A stretch of DNA of 7,691 nt. It comes from a bacterium. Its GTDB lineage: Bacteria; SM23-31; JAUVVT01. The notes under the pieces were generated by a model, which saw nothing but the letters and a program-made list of their open reading frames with translations, was not told the DNA's origin and made no database searches. The position numbers and the translations under genes are program-made. Shown here one piece after another: positions 1-6,307 of the stretch. Numbering within the stretch: the first letter of the stretch is position 1; every line of letters begins with the position of its first letter. Location: positions 1 through 7,691 of the forward strand of contig JAUWXV010000181.1 of NCBI GenBank assembly GCA_030616165.1, in the 5' to 3' direction.

Positions 1-207
1 CACCCCAGTAATAATGGAAAGGTTATTATACTTGAGGAATTTGTGAATAAATACAGCATCGACCTGGCTAATTCTACAGCATACGGAAATCATTTTGGAG
101 ACAGGTTTTTAATGGAAATGGTTGGAAATCCGGCTGCAGTAAACCCGGATAGAAAACTGTTAAAATATGCACAAAGTAAAAAATGGAGAATCCTCGAAAT
201 ACGATAA
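1..207 (+). CDS. HAD-IB family hydrolase (phosphatase), C-terminal fragment
   Basis: The open frame enters from the left edge and ends at TAA 205-207, giving the last 68 residues. They match the end of SerB-like HAD subfamily IB phosphatases. A G-K (residues 6-7) fits the motif III lysine region. A-Y-G-N-H-F-G-D (27-34) fits motif IV. V-G-N-P-A-A-V-N-P-D (41-50) and a K-K-W-R-I-L ending follow, as in the family's usual 'VGxPVAVNPDxxL...GWxIL' tail. HAD-IB enzymes hydrolyse phosphate monoesters in the cytoplasm through an aspartyl-phosphate intermediate; the nucleophile motif lies outside the window, so the substrate cannot be judged. The first acidic position of motif IV reads N (residue 30) while the second D (34) is kept; I believe some HAD-IB members share this. 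The gene converges on the Tat-DUF362 gene with only 28 bp between the two stops. The family call is fairly secure, the substrate unknown. Confidence 0.8.
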   Translation, partial: HPSNNGKVIILEEFVNKYSIDLANSTAYGNHFGDRFLMEMVGNPAAVNPDRKLLKYAQSKKWRILEIR

Positions 208-235
208 ATAAGAAAAATCTAATTTGCAATTAAAA

Positions 236-1204
236 TCAAACGATAACTCTTTCAATGTCAATCCGTTTTAAATCTGCTATGCCAAGTTTGTATTTGTTCT
301 GAGCAGCGGCAATATGAAGTGGAGGAGGATAAAGGGTCCAGTCTCCTCCCTTAATCTCTCTTCTTTTTTCCTGAATTTTTTGCAAACAAACTGCATCAAT
401 AGCAACCTGGTCAGTGGAGACGATGATTTCCTTATTCTGCCAGAGGTATCTCGGGTCGACCTGAGGACCTCCGTGAGCCAACGGTCTCAAGGCATCAACA
501 ATATTCAGACGCAGTTTATTTTTTATGTCCGGGGAAAATGATAATAAGCCCATATCTTCACAGCTGTTTTTATGAATTACAAAAGCAACATCTATATCCC
601 GAACATTTATTCTTGTAACAGCACCACACCAGTTTTTTAAGCATACTCCTATACCAGAAAGCCAGTGTGCCTTTGTCCCGGGGACATTTATTAAAGCAGT
701 AGCATTTTCAGTTATTACCTTGCTTATACTGTTACTGCTGTATCCAAAAGATTCTCTTCTGTTAAAAATTCCTTTTTCACCAAACCCTCCCCTCCCCCTC
801 TCGAAGATAATTATTTTGTCATCGGGAATTCCGATAGATTTTAAATTCTTCACGATAGAGATAACTAACTCATTATGAGTCCTGGTCATCTGGTCACACA
901 CCTTTATACCTACAACATCTTTTGAAGAAAAGAATTCTCTCCAGGCAGAGTTCACATCCTTTTTCTGCGTATATTTTTTTATCACCTCATCAAGAAGAGT
1001 ATCCATGACCTTTTGATTCACACGATTCTCTTCATCCATAATCTTTTCACTTTTTCCGATTACGACTTTACTCCTTTCACCCCCTTCCCCTTGAAGACTA
1101 ACAACCGACCATACTTTATTTAGACCGAAAGTCAGACCAACACCCGCCAGAGCAGTTCCCTTTAAAAAATCTCTTCTTGTTACTGAAGTTTTATTAATTT
1201 TCAT
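236..1204 (-). CDS. Tat-exported DUF362 domain protein
   Basis: A 322-residue protein with a textbook twin-arginine signal: T-R-R-D-F-L-K-G at residues 9-16, then a mild hydrophobic stretch (17-28). It should be exported folded, which often implies a cofactor. The mature part reads as DUF362. D-V-V-G-I-K-V (96-102) and T-H-N-E-L (109-113) precede the strand K-I-I-I-F-E-R (130-136). L-I-N-V-P-G-T-K-A-H (171-180) leads to L-K-N-W-C-G (189-194), and S-T-D-Q-V-A-I-D-A-V (263-272) follows. The family function is not established, so I give none. Cysteines sit at 103, 188, 193, 215 and 273, three of them in or beside conserved blocks. There is no ferredoxin-type CxxCxxC cluster. The ATG is preceded by GGAGG with 5-nt spacing, and the Tat motif near the N-terminus confirms the start. 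The gene lies 70 bp downstream of the DUF6599 gene on the same strand and probably shares its transcript. Confidence 0.9.
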   Translation of the reverse strand: MKINKTSVTRRDFLKGTALAGVGLTFGLNKVWSVVSLQGEGGERSKVVIGKSEKIMDEENRVNQKVMDTLLDEVIKKYTQKKDVNSAWREFFSSKDVVGIKVCDQMTRTHNELVISIVKNLKSIGIPDDKIIIFERGRGGFGEKGIFNRRESFGYSSNSISKVITENATALINVPGTKAHWLSGIGVCLKNWCGAVTRINVRDIDVAFVIHKNSCEDMGLLSFSPDIKNKLRLNIVDALRPLAHGGPQVDPRYLWQNKEIIVSTDQVAIDAVCLQKIQEKRREIKGGDWTLYPPPLHIAAAQNKYKLGIADLKRIDIERVIV

Positions 1205-1209
1205 AAATG

Positions 1210-1214
1210 CCTCC
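1210..1214 (-). promoter_or_regulatory. Ribosome binding site of the Tat-DUF362 gene
   Basis: On the minus strand GGAGG lies five bases before the ATG at 1204. It is a near-ideal Shine-Dalgarno and fixes the start. It also shows that this organism uses SD-led initiation, although DUF6599, ddl, HD-GYP, the second DUF362 gene and the lamin-tail gene show no such site. Confidence 0.75.
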
Positions 1215-1274
1215 GGTTTAACTACAAGAAAATAATTAATATTAATCCATATCGATTATTTAATAAATTTTTAA

Positions 1275-2207
1275 TTAATGGATAATTTTTTTAATTTTAT
1301 TAAAAGTTTCATTTAAATAATTTATACAAACTGATTTGTTTTTTGCTTCAAATACGAGAATCAAATAATTATCTCTTAAATCAATCCCGGTAAAATCCTC
1401 TCCTTTTGTCTTTCTGATAAATCGGGAATCATTAATTTTATTTTGTCCTGAAATATCTTGATTGAAATAAAAATTTAAAAATTTCTTGTATGCTTCAAAT
1501 CCTTTTATTTCATCTTTGTATCTAATTATCATCAAATAAAATTTTCCGCTGTCTTTTTGCTCATAATTAGCAATAACAGCCTTTGCATCTTCCCCAAGGT
1601 TAAAAATATTTTCATTCGAAATATAATAAAAGTTATTCAGAGGATTGTTATGAAAGAAATAATGTATGGAATTTTCAACTAAACCTCCGGATGGGAGAAG
1701 ATTAACCAATTCTGGAATTTCATCCTCTGAATGACCAATATTTTTTTCAATAATTTTACCTATTTTAAAAATTGTTTCTTCATTATCCCCAAAACCCTGC
1801 CACATTAGAATTCTACAAAAGTATTTACCCTTCCAGAATCTTAAAAGCCCTAAATCATATATCCCAATAGTCCCTATATCGATCCTTTTTCCCGACAAAT
1901 CAAAACTCAAAACTCCATACGCACACTCATTGTCCTTCATTTCATATAACTCAATAACTATTTCCAAATTATCTTCGTTAATAAACTTTTTCAGACCAAG
2001 TTGAGAAAAATTATAAGCGAAATAAAGTTCAGCGCCACCATTCATGTAATCAGACATCTCCTGAACAGTGCTCAAAACCCTACGTTCCGACTCTTCCCAT
2101 CCGGAAAGGTCTTTTTTATCAGGCAAAAGATTAAGTACTCCTTGTTCCATAGTACATTCTAATGTAAAAAATATAATGAAAAAAACAAAGAACGATATAC
2201 TCTTCAT
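1275..2207 (-). CDS. DUF6599 family protein, probably exported
   Basis: A 310-residue protein recognised as DUF6599 from its early block. L-L-P-D (27-30) and G-W (36-37) come first, then an M-N-G-G-A-E-L-Y core (55-62) with Y-x-F-S-Q-L after it. Next are E-L-Y-E-M (86-90) with C-A-Y-G-V-L-S (95-101), and L-R-F-W-K-G-K-Y-F (122-130). A second L-L-P-S-G-G (170-175) then S-I-H-Y-F-F (180-185) starts the C-terminal half. The function of the family is unknown. The N-terminus (residues 4-16) is strongly hydrophobic and ends T-L-E-C; it looks like a signal peptide, perhaps a lipoprotein one with Cys18, but Glu just before the Cys does not fit the normal lipobox. No SD is visible before the ATG. The gene sits 70 bp upstream of the Tat-DUF362 gene on the same strand, and I recall these two families as frequent neighbours. 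Codon use is as AT-rich as its neighbours. Confidence 0.8.
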   Translation of the reverse strand: MKSISFFVFFIIFFTLECTMEQGVLNLLPDKKDLSGWEESERRVLSTVQEMSDYMNGGAELYFAYNFSQLGLKKFINEDNLEIVIELYEMKDNECAYGVLSFDLSGKRIDIGTIGIYDLGLLRFWKGKYFCRILMWQGFGDNEETIFKIGKIIEKNIGHSEDEIPELVNLLPSGGLVENSIHYFFHNNPLNNFYYISNENIFNLGEDAKAVIANYEQKDSGKFYLMIIRYKDEIKGFEAYKKFLNFYFNQDISGQNKINDSRFIRKTKGEDFTGIDLRDNYLILVFEAKNKSVCINYLNETFNKIKKIIH

Positions 2208-2301
2208 ATATTTTTATTGAACTTTGGTAGATTTTTGTTTTTTATTAAATCTTCTATTTTCTTTTAAAAAAAGATGAGACGGCATAAAATGAAAATATAT
2301 C

Positions 2302-2325
2302 AGGGACAACCCAAGGGTTGTCCCT
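2302..2325. repeat. Perfect 11-bp inverted repeat (intergenic hairpin)
   Basis: AGGGACAACCC (2302-2312) and its exact reverse complement GGGTTGTCCCT (2315-2325) are separated by only AA. Neither strand has an adjacent T tract, so it is not a standard intrinsic terminator, though it would form a stable hairpin in a read-through ddl transcript. It resembles the GGGCAACC/GGTTGCCC palindromes scattered between genes in several phyla. It lies four bases from the next repeat and may be part of the same composite element. Confidence 0.7.
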
Positions 2326-2329
2326 ATAT

Positions 2330-2369
2330 GATTGCCACGTAGTCCCGAGTATTCGGGTTTCGACATAAC
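2330..2369 (-). repeat. Dispersed intergenic repeat, copy A
   Basis: Read on the minus strand it runs from GTTATGTCGAAACCCGAA to GTGGCAATC. This is a degenerate form of the widespread extragenic repeat I recall as 'GTCATTGCGAACCCGAA...CGTGGCAATC'. An internal hairpin, CCCGA/TCGGG with a 4-base loop, sits at 2344-2357. Copies B and C in the spacer after the lamin-tail gene share the GCAATC end; C also shares the AAxCCGAAT core. Confidence 0.6.
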
Positions 2370-2545
2370 AAATTTAGAAATATTTAAATTTTTGTAAGGA
2401 AGTATGTTATTCGTAATAAATTCACATTTTATGAATAATAACGTTTAATAAAGATATCTAACATATGTGAAAATTTACACGAAATTTGTTAATTATCACA
2501 AAAAATCAGAAAGACCCTAAAATTTTTAAAAAGTTATTAAATTAA

Positions 2546-3652
2546 TTACTCATAATACTCTGTTTCAGAGGAACTTTTATCCTTGAATCTCTCGAAAGCC
2601 AGAGTAATCAATCTGTCCAACAGGTCACTATATTTGATTCCGGCTGCTTCAAACAGTCTTGCATAAACAGAAGTTTCAGTAAAACCGGGAATGGTATTTA
2701 TCTCACTCACATATACCTTTTCACTTTCTTTATCCATTAGAAAATCGATTCTTGCCATTCCACAGCAGTCAATTGTATTGAATGCTCTGAGGGCATATGA
2801 CTGAATTTCCTTAATCTTATCACTTTTTAGTAGAGCGGGTACAATAAGTCTCATTTTTCCGGGAGTATACTTTGAATAATAATCATAAAATTCACTTTCA
2901 GGAACAATTTCACCTGGTACTGAAACTATTGGTTCATCATTACCGAGAACCGAACATTCGATTTCTCTGGCATTTACAGCCTCTTCAATAATTATCTTTC
3001 GGTCATATTTACATGCAAGGTCACAGGCATTTTCTAAATTTTCTATTTTATGGACTTTTGATATACCAATGCTTGAACCCAAATTTGTAGGTTTCACAAA
3101 AAGCGGAAATCCGATTTCACGTTCTATCAGATTCACGCACTCTTTTTTGTTTTTATACCAATTTTTCCGCCTCAAAGTAGTAAAATTACAGACCGGGAGC
3201 CCATTAGCCCTGAAAACAGTTTTCATTATAGATTTATCCATTCCAATCGCAGAAGCCATAACACCAGCCCCAAGATATGGAATATCACAAATCTCAAGCA
3301 TACCCTGAATTTTTCCATCTTCTCCGAATGTACCGTGAAGAATTGGAATAATTATATCAATAATCTGCTCATTTCTGTTATGTCTGTTAATTTTCAACAG
3401 ATCAATGGAGTCGTTTGAAGAAAAAGAAGCATTAAGATTGGTTCCGATTTCCTCAGACAATAATTTCATTTTTTTTAATATTTTAAATGAATTGGATGGA
3501 TTCAACCACTTTCCCCCTTTCGAAATGTATATCGGAATCACATCATACTTATCTTTGTTCAGCCCATTTATTATGGAAGAAGCAGAAGCGAGCGAGACTT
3601 CATGTTCTCCAGACTTTCCGCCGAATAATATACCTACTTTTATCTTTTTCAT
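2546..3652 (-). CDS. ddl: D-alanine--D-alanine ligase
   Basis: A cytoplasmic ATP-grasp enzyme that joins two D-alanines for the peptidoglycan stem peptide. At 368 residues it has DdlA-type length and is complete. Visible motifs in order: G-G-K-S-G-E-H-E-V-S (11-20), holding the Glu that contacts the first D-Ala; H-G-T-F-G-E-D-G (106-113); G-A-G-V-M-A-S-A-I-G-M-D-K (128-140); K-P-T-N-L-G-S-S-I-G-I-S-K-V (187-200), the ATP lysine and Ser loop; omega loop E-F-Y-D-Y-Y-S-K-Y (254-262); A-R-I-D-F-L (300-305); and E-I-N-T-I-P-G-F-T (317-325), the Mg ligands Glu and Asn. The F-Y-D-Y loop marks a D-Ala-D-Ala enzyme rather than a VanA-type D-Ala-D-Lac ligase. The ATG lies 25 bp downstream of a strong hairpin that follows the HD-GYP gene and has no SD next to it. 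No other mur genes are nearby, so ddl stands alone here. Confidence 0.96.
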   Translation of the reverse strand: MKKIKVGILFGGKSGEHEVSLASASSIINGLNKDKYDVIPIYISKGGKWLNPSNSFKILKKMKLLSEEIGTNLNASFSSNDSIDLLKINRHNRNEQIIDIIIPILHGTFGEDGKIQGMLEICDIPYLGAGVMASAIGMDKSIMKTVFRANGLPVCNFTTLRRKNWYKNKKECVNLIEREIGFPLFVKPTNLGSSIGISKVHKIENLENACDLACKYDRKIIIEEAVNAREIECSVLGNDEPIVSVPGEIVPESEFYDYYSKYTPGKMRLIVPALLKSDKIKEIQSYALRAFNTIDCCGMARIDFLMDKESEKVYVSEINTIPGFTETSVYARLFEAAGIKYSDLLDRLITLAFERFKDKSSSETEYYE

Positions 3653-3667
3653 AACCAGTTATCGATT

Positions 3668-3699
3668 AAAATTAAAAGGAGGATATAAAAATATCCTCC
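3668..3699 (-). terminator. Hairpin with T tract after the HD-GYP gene
   Basis: A perfect 9-bp stem, GGAGGATAT (3678-3686) with ATATCCTCC (3691-3699), has a 4-base loop. On the minus strand it is followed by TTTTAATTTTAAT, as expected of an intrinsic terminator, and begins 26 nt past the HD-GYP stop. The ddl ATG is only 25 bp further on. Either ddl depends on read-through or this hairpin acts as an attenuator in the ddl leader. Confidence 0.65.
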
Positions 3700-3725
3700 C
3701 CTATTAATACTCCGAATTTAACTCT

Positions 3726-4670
3726 TTACTGTGCACCCATAAGAGAGACAAAAGATTTAAAAATATGTTTATCAAAGTGCCCCTCTACACTTTTCATTAT
3801 ATATAGAGCTTCAAATGTGTTAAGAGCAGGTTTGTAAGTCCTTCTGGTAGTTATAGCATCAAACACATCAGCAATGGCAGTAACCCTGCCAAAATAACCT
3901 ATATCCTTTAGAGTAATCCCTTTTGGATATCCCTCACCATTTGCTCGTTCATGGTGCTCTAAAACTGCTGAATAGGAAATATCTGGAAGCTGAGCGGTTT
4001 TTATTAACAAATCATATCCGTATTCCGGATGTCTTTTCATTTGGTTAAATTCTTCCTCCGAAAGTGGTCCATCCTTACTAACTATTTCATAACTAACTTT
4101 ACTTTTGCCAACATCGTGTAAAATGGCTCCCCAACCGAGGGAATGAAGTTCTTTTTTGTCTTTTATTCCAGATTCATTTCCAAGTGCTATCGAATAAACA
4201 CCGACATTTACAGAATGAGTATAGGTATAATAATCATAGGAAACAACACTTGCAAGACACTTGAATGCAGACTCATCAGAAAGAATATAATCCAATGTAT
4301 TTGAGATAAGTTTCCCACAGCGTCTAATATTTTCACTGCTTTCTGGATTTTCCAGAACATCGACAACAATCTCAGTGGAGCAATCATATACAAGTTCTGC
4401 CTTTTTACTGGATGGAACAGATTCATCAGAAATTATCTCATCAAGATGTTCCTCGACATAATTCATATATTTCTTTCTATCTCTGCCTACTATAAGAATT
4501 TCTTTAATGTTACTATCTATCAATTTCTTCTTTTCATTCTCACCAAAAGGAAGATTTGCCTCTCGATAAAGAACAGAACCTTTCCCCAATTTCAGATATA
4601 TATCAAAATCCAAAACCGTATCCACCCTAAGGCTCTCAATAGGAACCAATATATTTCTTGAACCAATCAT
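3726..4670 (-). CDS. HD-GYP domain protein, probable cyclic-di-GMP phosphodiesterase
   Basis: I choose the ATG at 4670 (314 residues). The frame can be extended to a TTG at 4706, but that adds a hydrophobic, lysine-containing stretch with no SD. An N-terminal domain (about 6-61: I-L-V-P-I-E-S-L, F-D-I-Y-L, V-L-Y-R, then K-L-I-D-S-N-I) resembles the small domain often preceding HD-GYP; a helical linker follows. The catalytic domain covers about 145-310. It has T-H-S-V-N-V (151-156), the HD pair in L-H-D-V-G-K (184-189), R-H-P-E-Y-G (213-218), E-H-H-E-R (238-242), G-E-G-Y-P-K-G (245-251) and I-A-D-V-F-D-A-I-T-T-R-R (266-277). All the expected metal-binding His/Asp positions and the G-Y-P signature are present. 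Such enzymes hydrolyse c-di-GMP in the cytoplasm. No receiver, PAS or membrane segment is attached, so the input signal is unclear. The gene is divergent from the second DUF362 gene. Confidence 0.92.
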   Translation of the reverse strand: MIGSRNILVPIESLRVDTVLDFDIYLKLGKGSVLYREANLPFGENEKKKLIDSNIKEILIVGRDRKKYMNYVEEHLDEIISDESVPSSKKAELVYDCSTEIVVDVLENPESSENIRRCGKLISNTLDYILSDESAFKCLASVVSYDYYTYTHSVNVGVYSIALGNESGIKDKKELHSLGWGAILHDVGKSKVSYEIVSKDGPLSEEEFNQMKRHPEYGYDLLIKTAQLPDISYSAVLEHHERANGEGYPKGITLKDIGYFGRVTAIADVFDAITTRRTYKPALNTFEALYIMKSVEGHFDKHIFKSFVSLMGAQ

Positions 4671-4753
4671 TTTGTATAATTTAATAAAAATAATAATATA
4701 ATCCAAGAAATTTTAATTATCTGAAACATTATTCCTTAATACTCATAAAAATA

Positions 4754-4780
4754 TTGACTTTAATTTTTTATTGATTTAAT
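4754..4780 (+). promoter_or_regulatory. Possible sigma-70-type promoter upstream of the mini-ORF
   Basis: TTGACT (4754-4759) is a 5/6 match to the -35 box and TTTAAT (4775-4780) a 5/6 match to the -10 box. The 15-bp spacer is shorter than ideal. Transcription would start near 4787, just before the hairpin at 4799. In such AT-rich DNA chance matches are common. Confidence 0.3.
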
Positions 4781-4798
4781 TTTTATTAAACTCAATCG

Positions 4799-4824
4799 AA
4801 CCTCTTCTCTAAAAGGAGGAGGTT
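4799..4824 (+). promoter_or_regulatory. Hairpin sequestering a Shine-Dalgarno
   Basis: AACCTCTTCT (4799-4808) pairs with GGAGGAGGTT (4815-4824) as a 10-bp stem with two G-U pairs and a 6-base loop. The right arm contains the only strong SD of the region, GGAGG at 4818-4822, eight bases before the ATG at 4831. Folding would hide the SD. TTTT overlaps and follows the stem, so it could instead act as a weak terminator. Confidence 0.45.
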
Positions 4825-4830
4825 TTAGTT

Positions 4831-4896
4831 ATGTTTCATCCTTATATATATTTATTACAGGATGTTGAGTCAATAAAAGAACAGTTTGTGATATAA
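4831..4896 (+). CDS. Possible 21-residue leader peptide ORF
   Basis: ATG at 4831 to TAA at 4896 encodes 21 residues beginning M-F-H-P-Y-I-Y-L-L and ending K-E-Q-F-V-I. The case for translation is its start: GGAGG eight bases upstream is better than that of any longer plus-strand gene in the window. The same SD is held in the stem of the preceding hairpin. The ORF ends 42 bp before the second DUF362 gene, which lacks its own SD, so translation through it could influence that gene. There is no run of one amino acid of the kind seen in classical attenuator peptides, and I recognise no homologue. It could be chance. Confidence 0.35.
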   Translation: MFHPYIYLLQDVESIKEQFVI

Positions 4897-4903
4897 ATTA
4901 TCA

Positions 4904-4909
4904 TATAAT
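4904..4909 (+). promoter_or_regulatory. Possible -10 box of the second DUF362 gene
   Basis: A perfect TATAAT lies 29 bp before the ATG at 4939. No acceptable -35 sequence is found 16-18 bp upstream, so this is only suggestive in A/T-rich DNA. Confidence 0.25.
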
Positions 4910-4938
4910 TATTAATTTATTCAAAAAATTATAATGAA

Positions 4939-6027
4939 ATGGCCAGGTCGCAAGTTACAGTAATAAAAACATCACCTGAAAGGGTGATTGACGATTATAA
5001 AAGACTTCTTCATTCTGCCAAATATCAAAAATATATACCAAAAGAATATAACACCGCCTTAAAGATTAATATCAGCTGGCACCATTTTTACCCAGCATGT
5101 TCTACAACCCCATGGCAGCTTGAAGGTGTGATAAAAACAATGCTCGAGGATGAATATCCAAGAGAGAAAGTATACGGATGTCACAACAGGACAGTAGTAG
5201 TAAGTGCAAAAAAGGGAGAAATTAATAACAAACATAAAAAAGTACTTGAAAAGTATAACGTTCAAAATATTCACCTTTACGAGATGGAAGAATGGGTAAA
5301 CTATGAGCCGAAAGGGAAAATTCTTGTGCTGGATAAAATTTTTCCGAAAGGGATAAAAATCCCTAAAAGACTTATAGGAAGTAACATCATCCATCTTCCA
5401 ACAATGAAAACTCATGTTTTTACAACAATTACTGGAGCAATGAAAAACGCATTCGGAGGGCTTCTGCACGACAAAAGACACTGGACTCATTCTGTGATTC
5501 ACGAAACTCTTGTTGACCTTCTTACTATACAAAAAGAAATCCACACCGGGATTTTTGCTGTAACAGATGGAACATTTGCAGGGGATGGACCGGGCCCGAG
5601 ATGTATGGAGCCCCATATAAAAAACTTCATTCTTGCCTCTGATGACCAGGTGGCAATTGATGCAATTTCTGCCAAAATGATGGGGTTTGAACCAATGTCA
5701 ATAAAATTCATCAGACTTGCCCATGAAGAAGGGCTTGGAATTGGAAATCCGGAAGAAATCAATATAGTAGGGGAGGATATCTCAAATGTAAACTTTAATT
5801 TTAAATGTGACTACAAGACCAACACATTTGCATCCTGGGGTCAAAAAACTATATACTGGGGAGCTCTTAAGCCTCTGGAAAAAATTCTATTGAGGACATT
5901 TATCACCCCCTGGTCTTATTTAGCCTCAATTGCTTACCACGATTGGTATTGGTATCCTTTCATCGGGAAAAAAAGGGTAAAAGAAATAATCAAATCAGAT
6001 TGGGGGAAATTATGGGAGAAATATTAA
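4939..6027 (+). CDS. DUF362 domain protein without signal peptide
   Basis: A 362-residue protein of the DUF362 family whose function is not established. I-I-H-L-P-T-M-K-T-H (150-159) leads into T-G-A-M-K-N-A-F-G-G (165-174), the family's central block. It is followed by V-T-D-G-T-F-A-G-D-G-P-G-P-R (208-221) and S-D-D-Q-V-A-I-D-A-I (234-243). The tail has an aromatic stretch, Y-H-D-W-Y-W-Y-P-F-I-G-K-K-R-V (333-347), that I have seen in this branch. It lacks a Tat or Sec signal and should be cytoplasmic, unlike the DUF362 protein at the left of the window. Cysteines (54, 81, 222, 290) are scattered and no ferredoxin-like cluster is present. ATG 4939 is the only ATG after the upstream in-frame TAA at 4906; an out-of-frame ATG at 4934 just precedes it. 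No SD is visible. It diverges from the HD-GYP gene, with a hairpin and mini-ORF in the spacer. Confidence 0.88.
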   Translation: MARSQVTVIKTSPERVIDDYKRLLHSAKYQKYIPKEYNTALKINISWHHFYPACSTTPWQLEGVIKTMLEDEYPREKVYGCHNRTVVVSAKKGEINNKHKKVLEKYNVQNIHLYEMEEWVNYEPKGKILVLDKIFPKGIKIPKRLIGSNIIHLPTMKTHVFTTITGAMKNAFGGLLHDKRHWTHSVIHETLVDLLTIQKEIHTGIFAVTDGTFAGDGPGPRCMEPHIKNFILASDDQVAIDAISAKMMGFEPMSIKFIRLAHEEGLGIGNPEEINIVGEDISNVNFNFKCDYKTNTFASWGQKTIYWGALKPLEKILLRTFITPWSYLASIAYHDWYWYPFIGKKRVKEIIKSDWGKLWEKY

Positions 6028-6114
6028 CTTTTGAGATTTTCTTTCCGTTAACCTCAAATAAAAATTTTTAATAAAAATTCAAGAAAATAGAAAAGTTGTT
6101 TTCAATATATTAAA

Positions 6115-6132
6115 GAAACATTTTCATGTTTC
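6115..6132 (+). terminator. Weak hairpin downstream of the second DUF362 gene
   Basis: GAAACAT (6115-6121) and ATGTTTC (6126-6132) form a 7-bp stem with a 4-base loop, 88 bp past the DUF362 stop. The following GTTTAGT is a poor T tract and the stem is low in GC, so this is a tentative transcript end. The rest of the 280-bp spacer 6028-6307 is nearly pure A/T. Confidence 0.25.
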
Positions 6133-6307
6133 GTTTAGTATAATTAACAAAAACATTTTTTTTGATTATCCGAATAAAAAAATAAAATATTTTTGAACAA
6201 AAAATGAATAAAATTAGTGAAATTAAAGAGGTTGATAAAAAATGGCAGATCTATTTTTATAGTATTTAAAAACTTTATCAGATATATACTAAAAAAGCGG
6301 CGTTAAT

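Larger units (their letters stand above)
2208..2545. other. Intergenic region between ddl and the DUF6599 gene
   Basis: This 338-bp gap has no convincing gene. Its middle, about 2300-2370, is clearly more GC-rich than the flanks and holds a perfect palindrome (2302-2325) and one copy of a dispersed repeat (2330-2369). Both sides are almost pure A/T. The promoter of the DUF6599 gene and the 3' end of the ddl transcript should lie here, but I could not pick out a convincing -35/-10 pair or a canonical terminator. Confidence 0.6.

Noticed and set aside
2289-2342. 17-codon plus-strand ORF across the palindrome
   Set aside because: Its sequence is mostly the palindrome and the repeat, and no SD precedes it.
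3405-3707. 100-codon open frame on the plus strand over the 5' end of ddl
   Set aside because: It is antisense to the strongly conserved N-terminus of D-Ala-D-Ala ligase and runs through the hairpin beyond it, with no protein-like features.
4671-4706. N-terminal extension of the HD-GYP protein from a TTG codon
   Set aside because: The added 12 residues are mostly Ile, Tyr and Lys encoded by A/T-rich spacer, with no SD. The ATG at 4670 starts right before the conserved N-terminal domain.
5059-5616. 185-codon open frame on the minus strand
   Set aside because: It lies entirely antisense within the second DUF362 gene, whose protein has clear family motifs. The antisense product shows no recognisable pattern.
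6030-6058. TTTGAG/CTCAAA inverted repeat just after the second DUF362 gene
   Set aside because: A 6-bp stem with a 17-base loop and no T tract is too weak to call a terminator.
6204-6269. 21-codon ORF (starts M-N-K-I-S-E-I-K) upstream of the lamin-tail gene
   Set aside because: The composition is protein-like but there is no SD, and open frames of this size are expected by chance in such AT-rich DNA.
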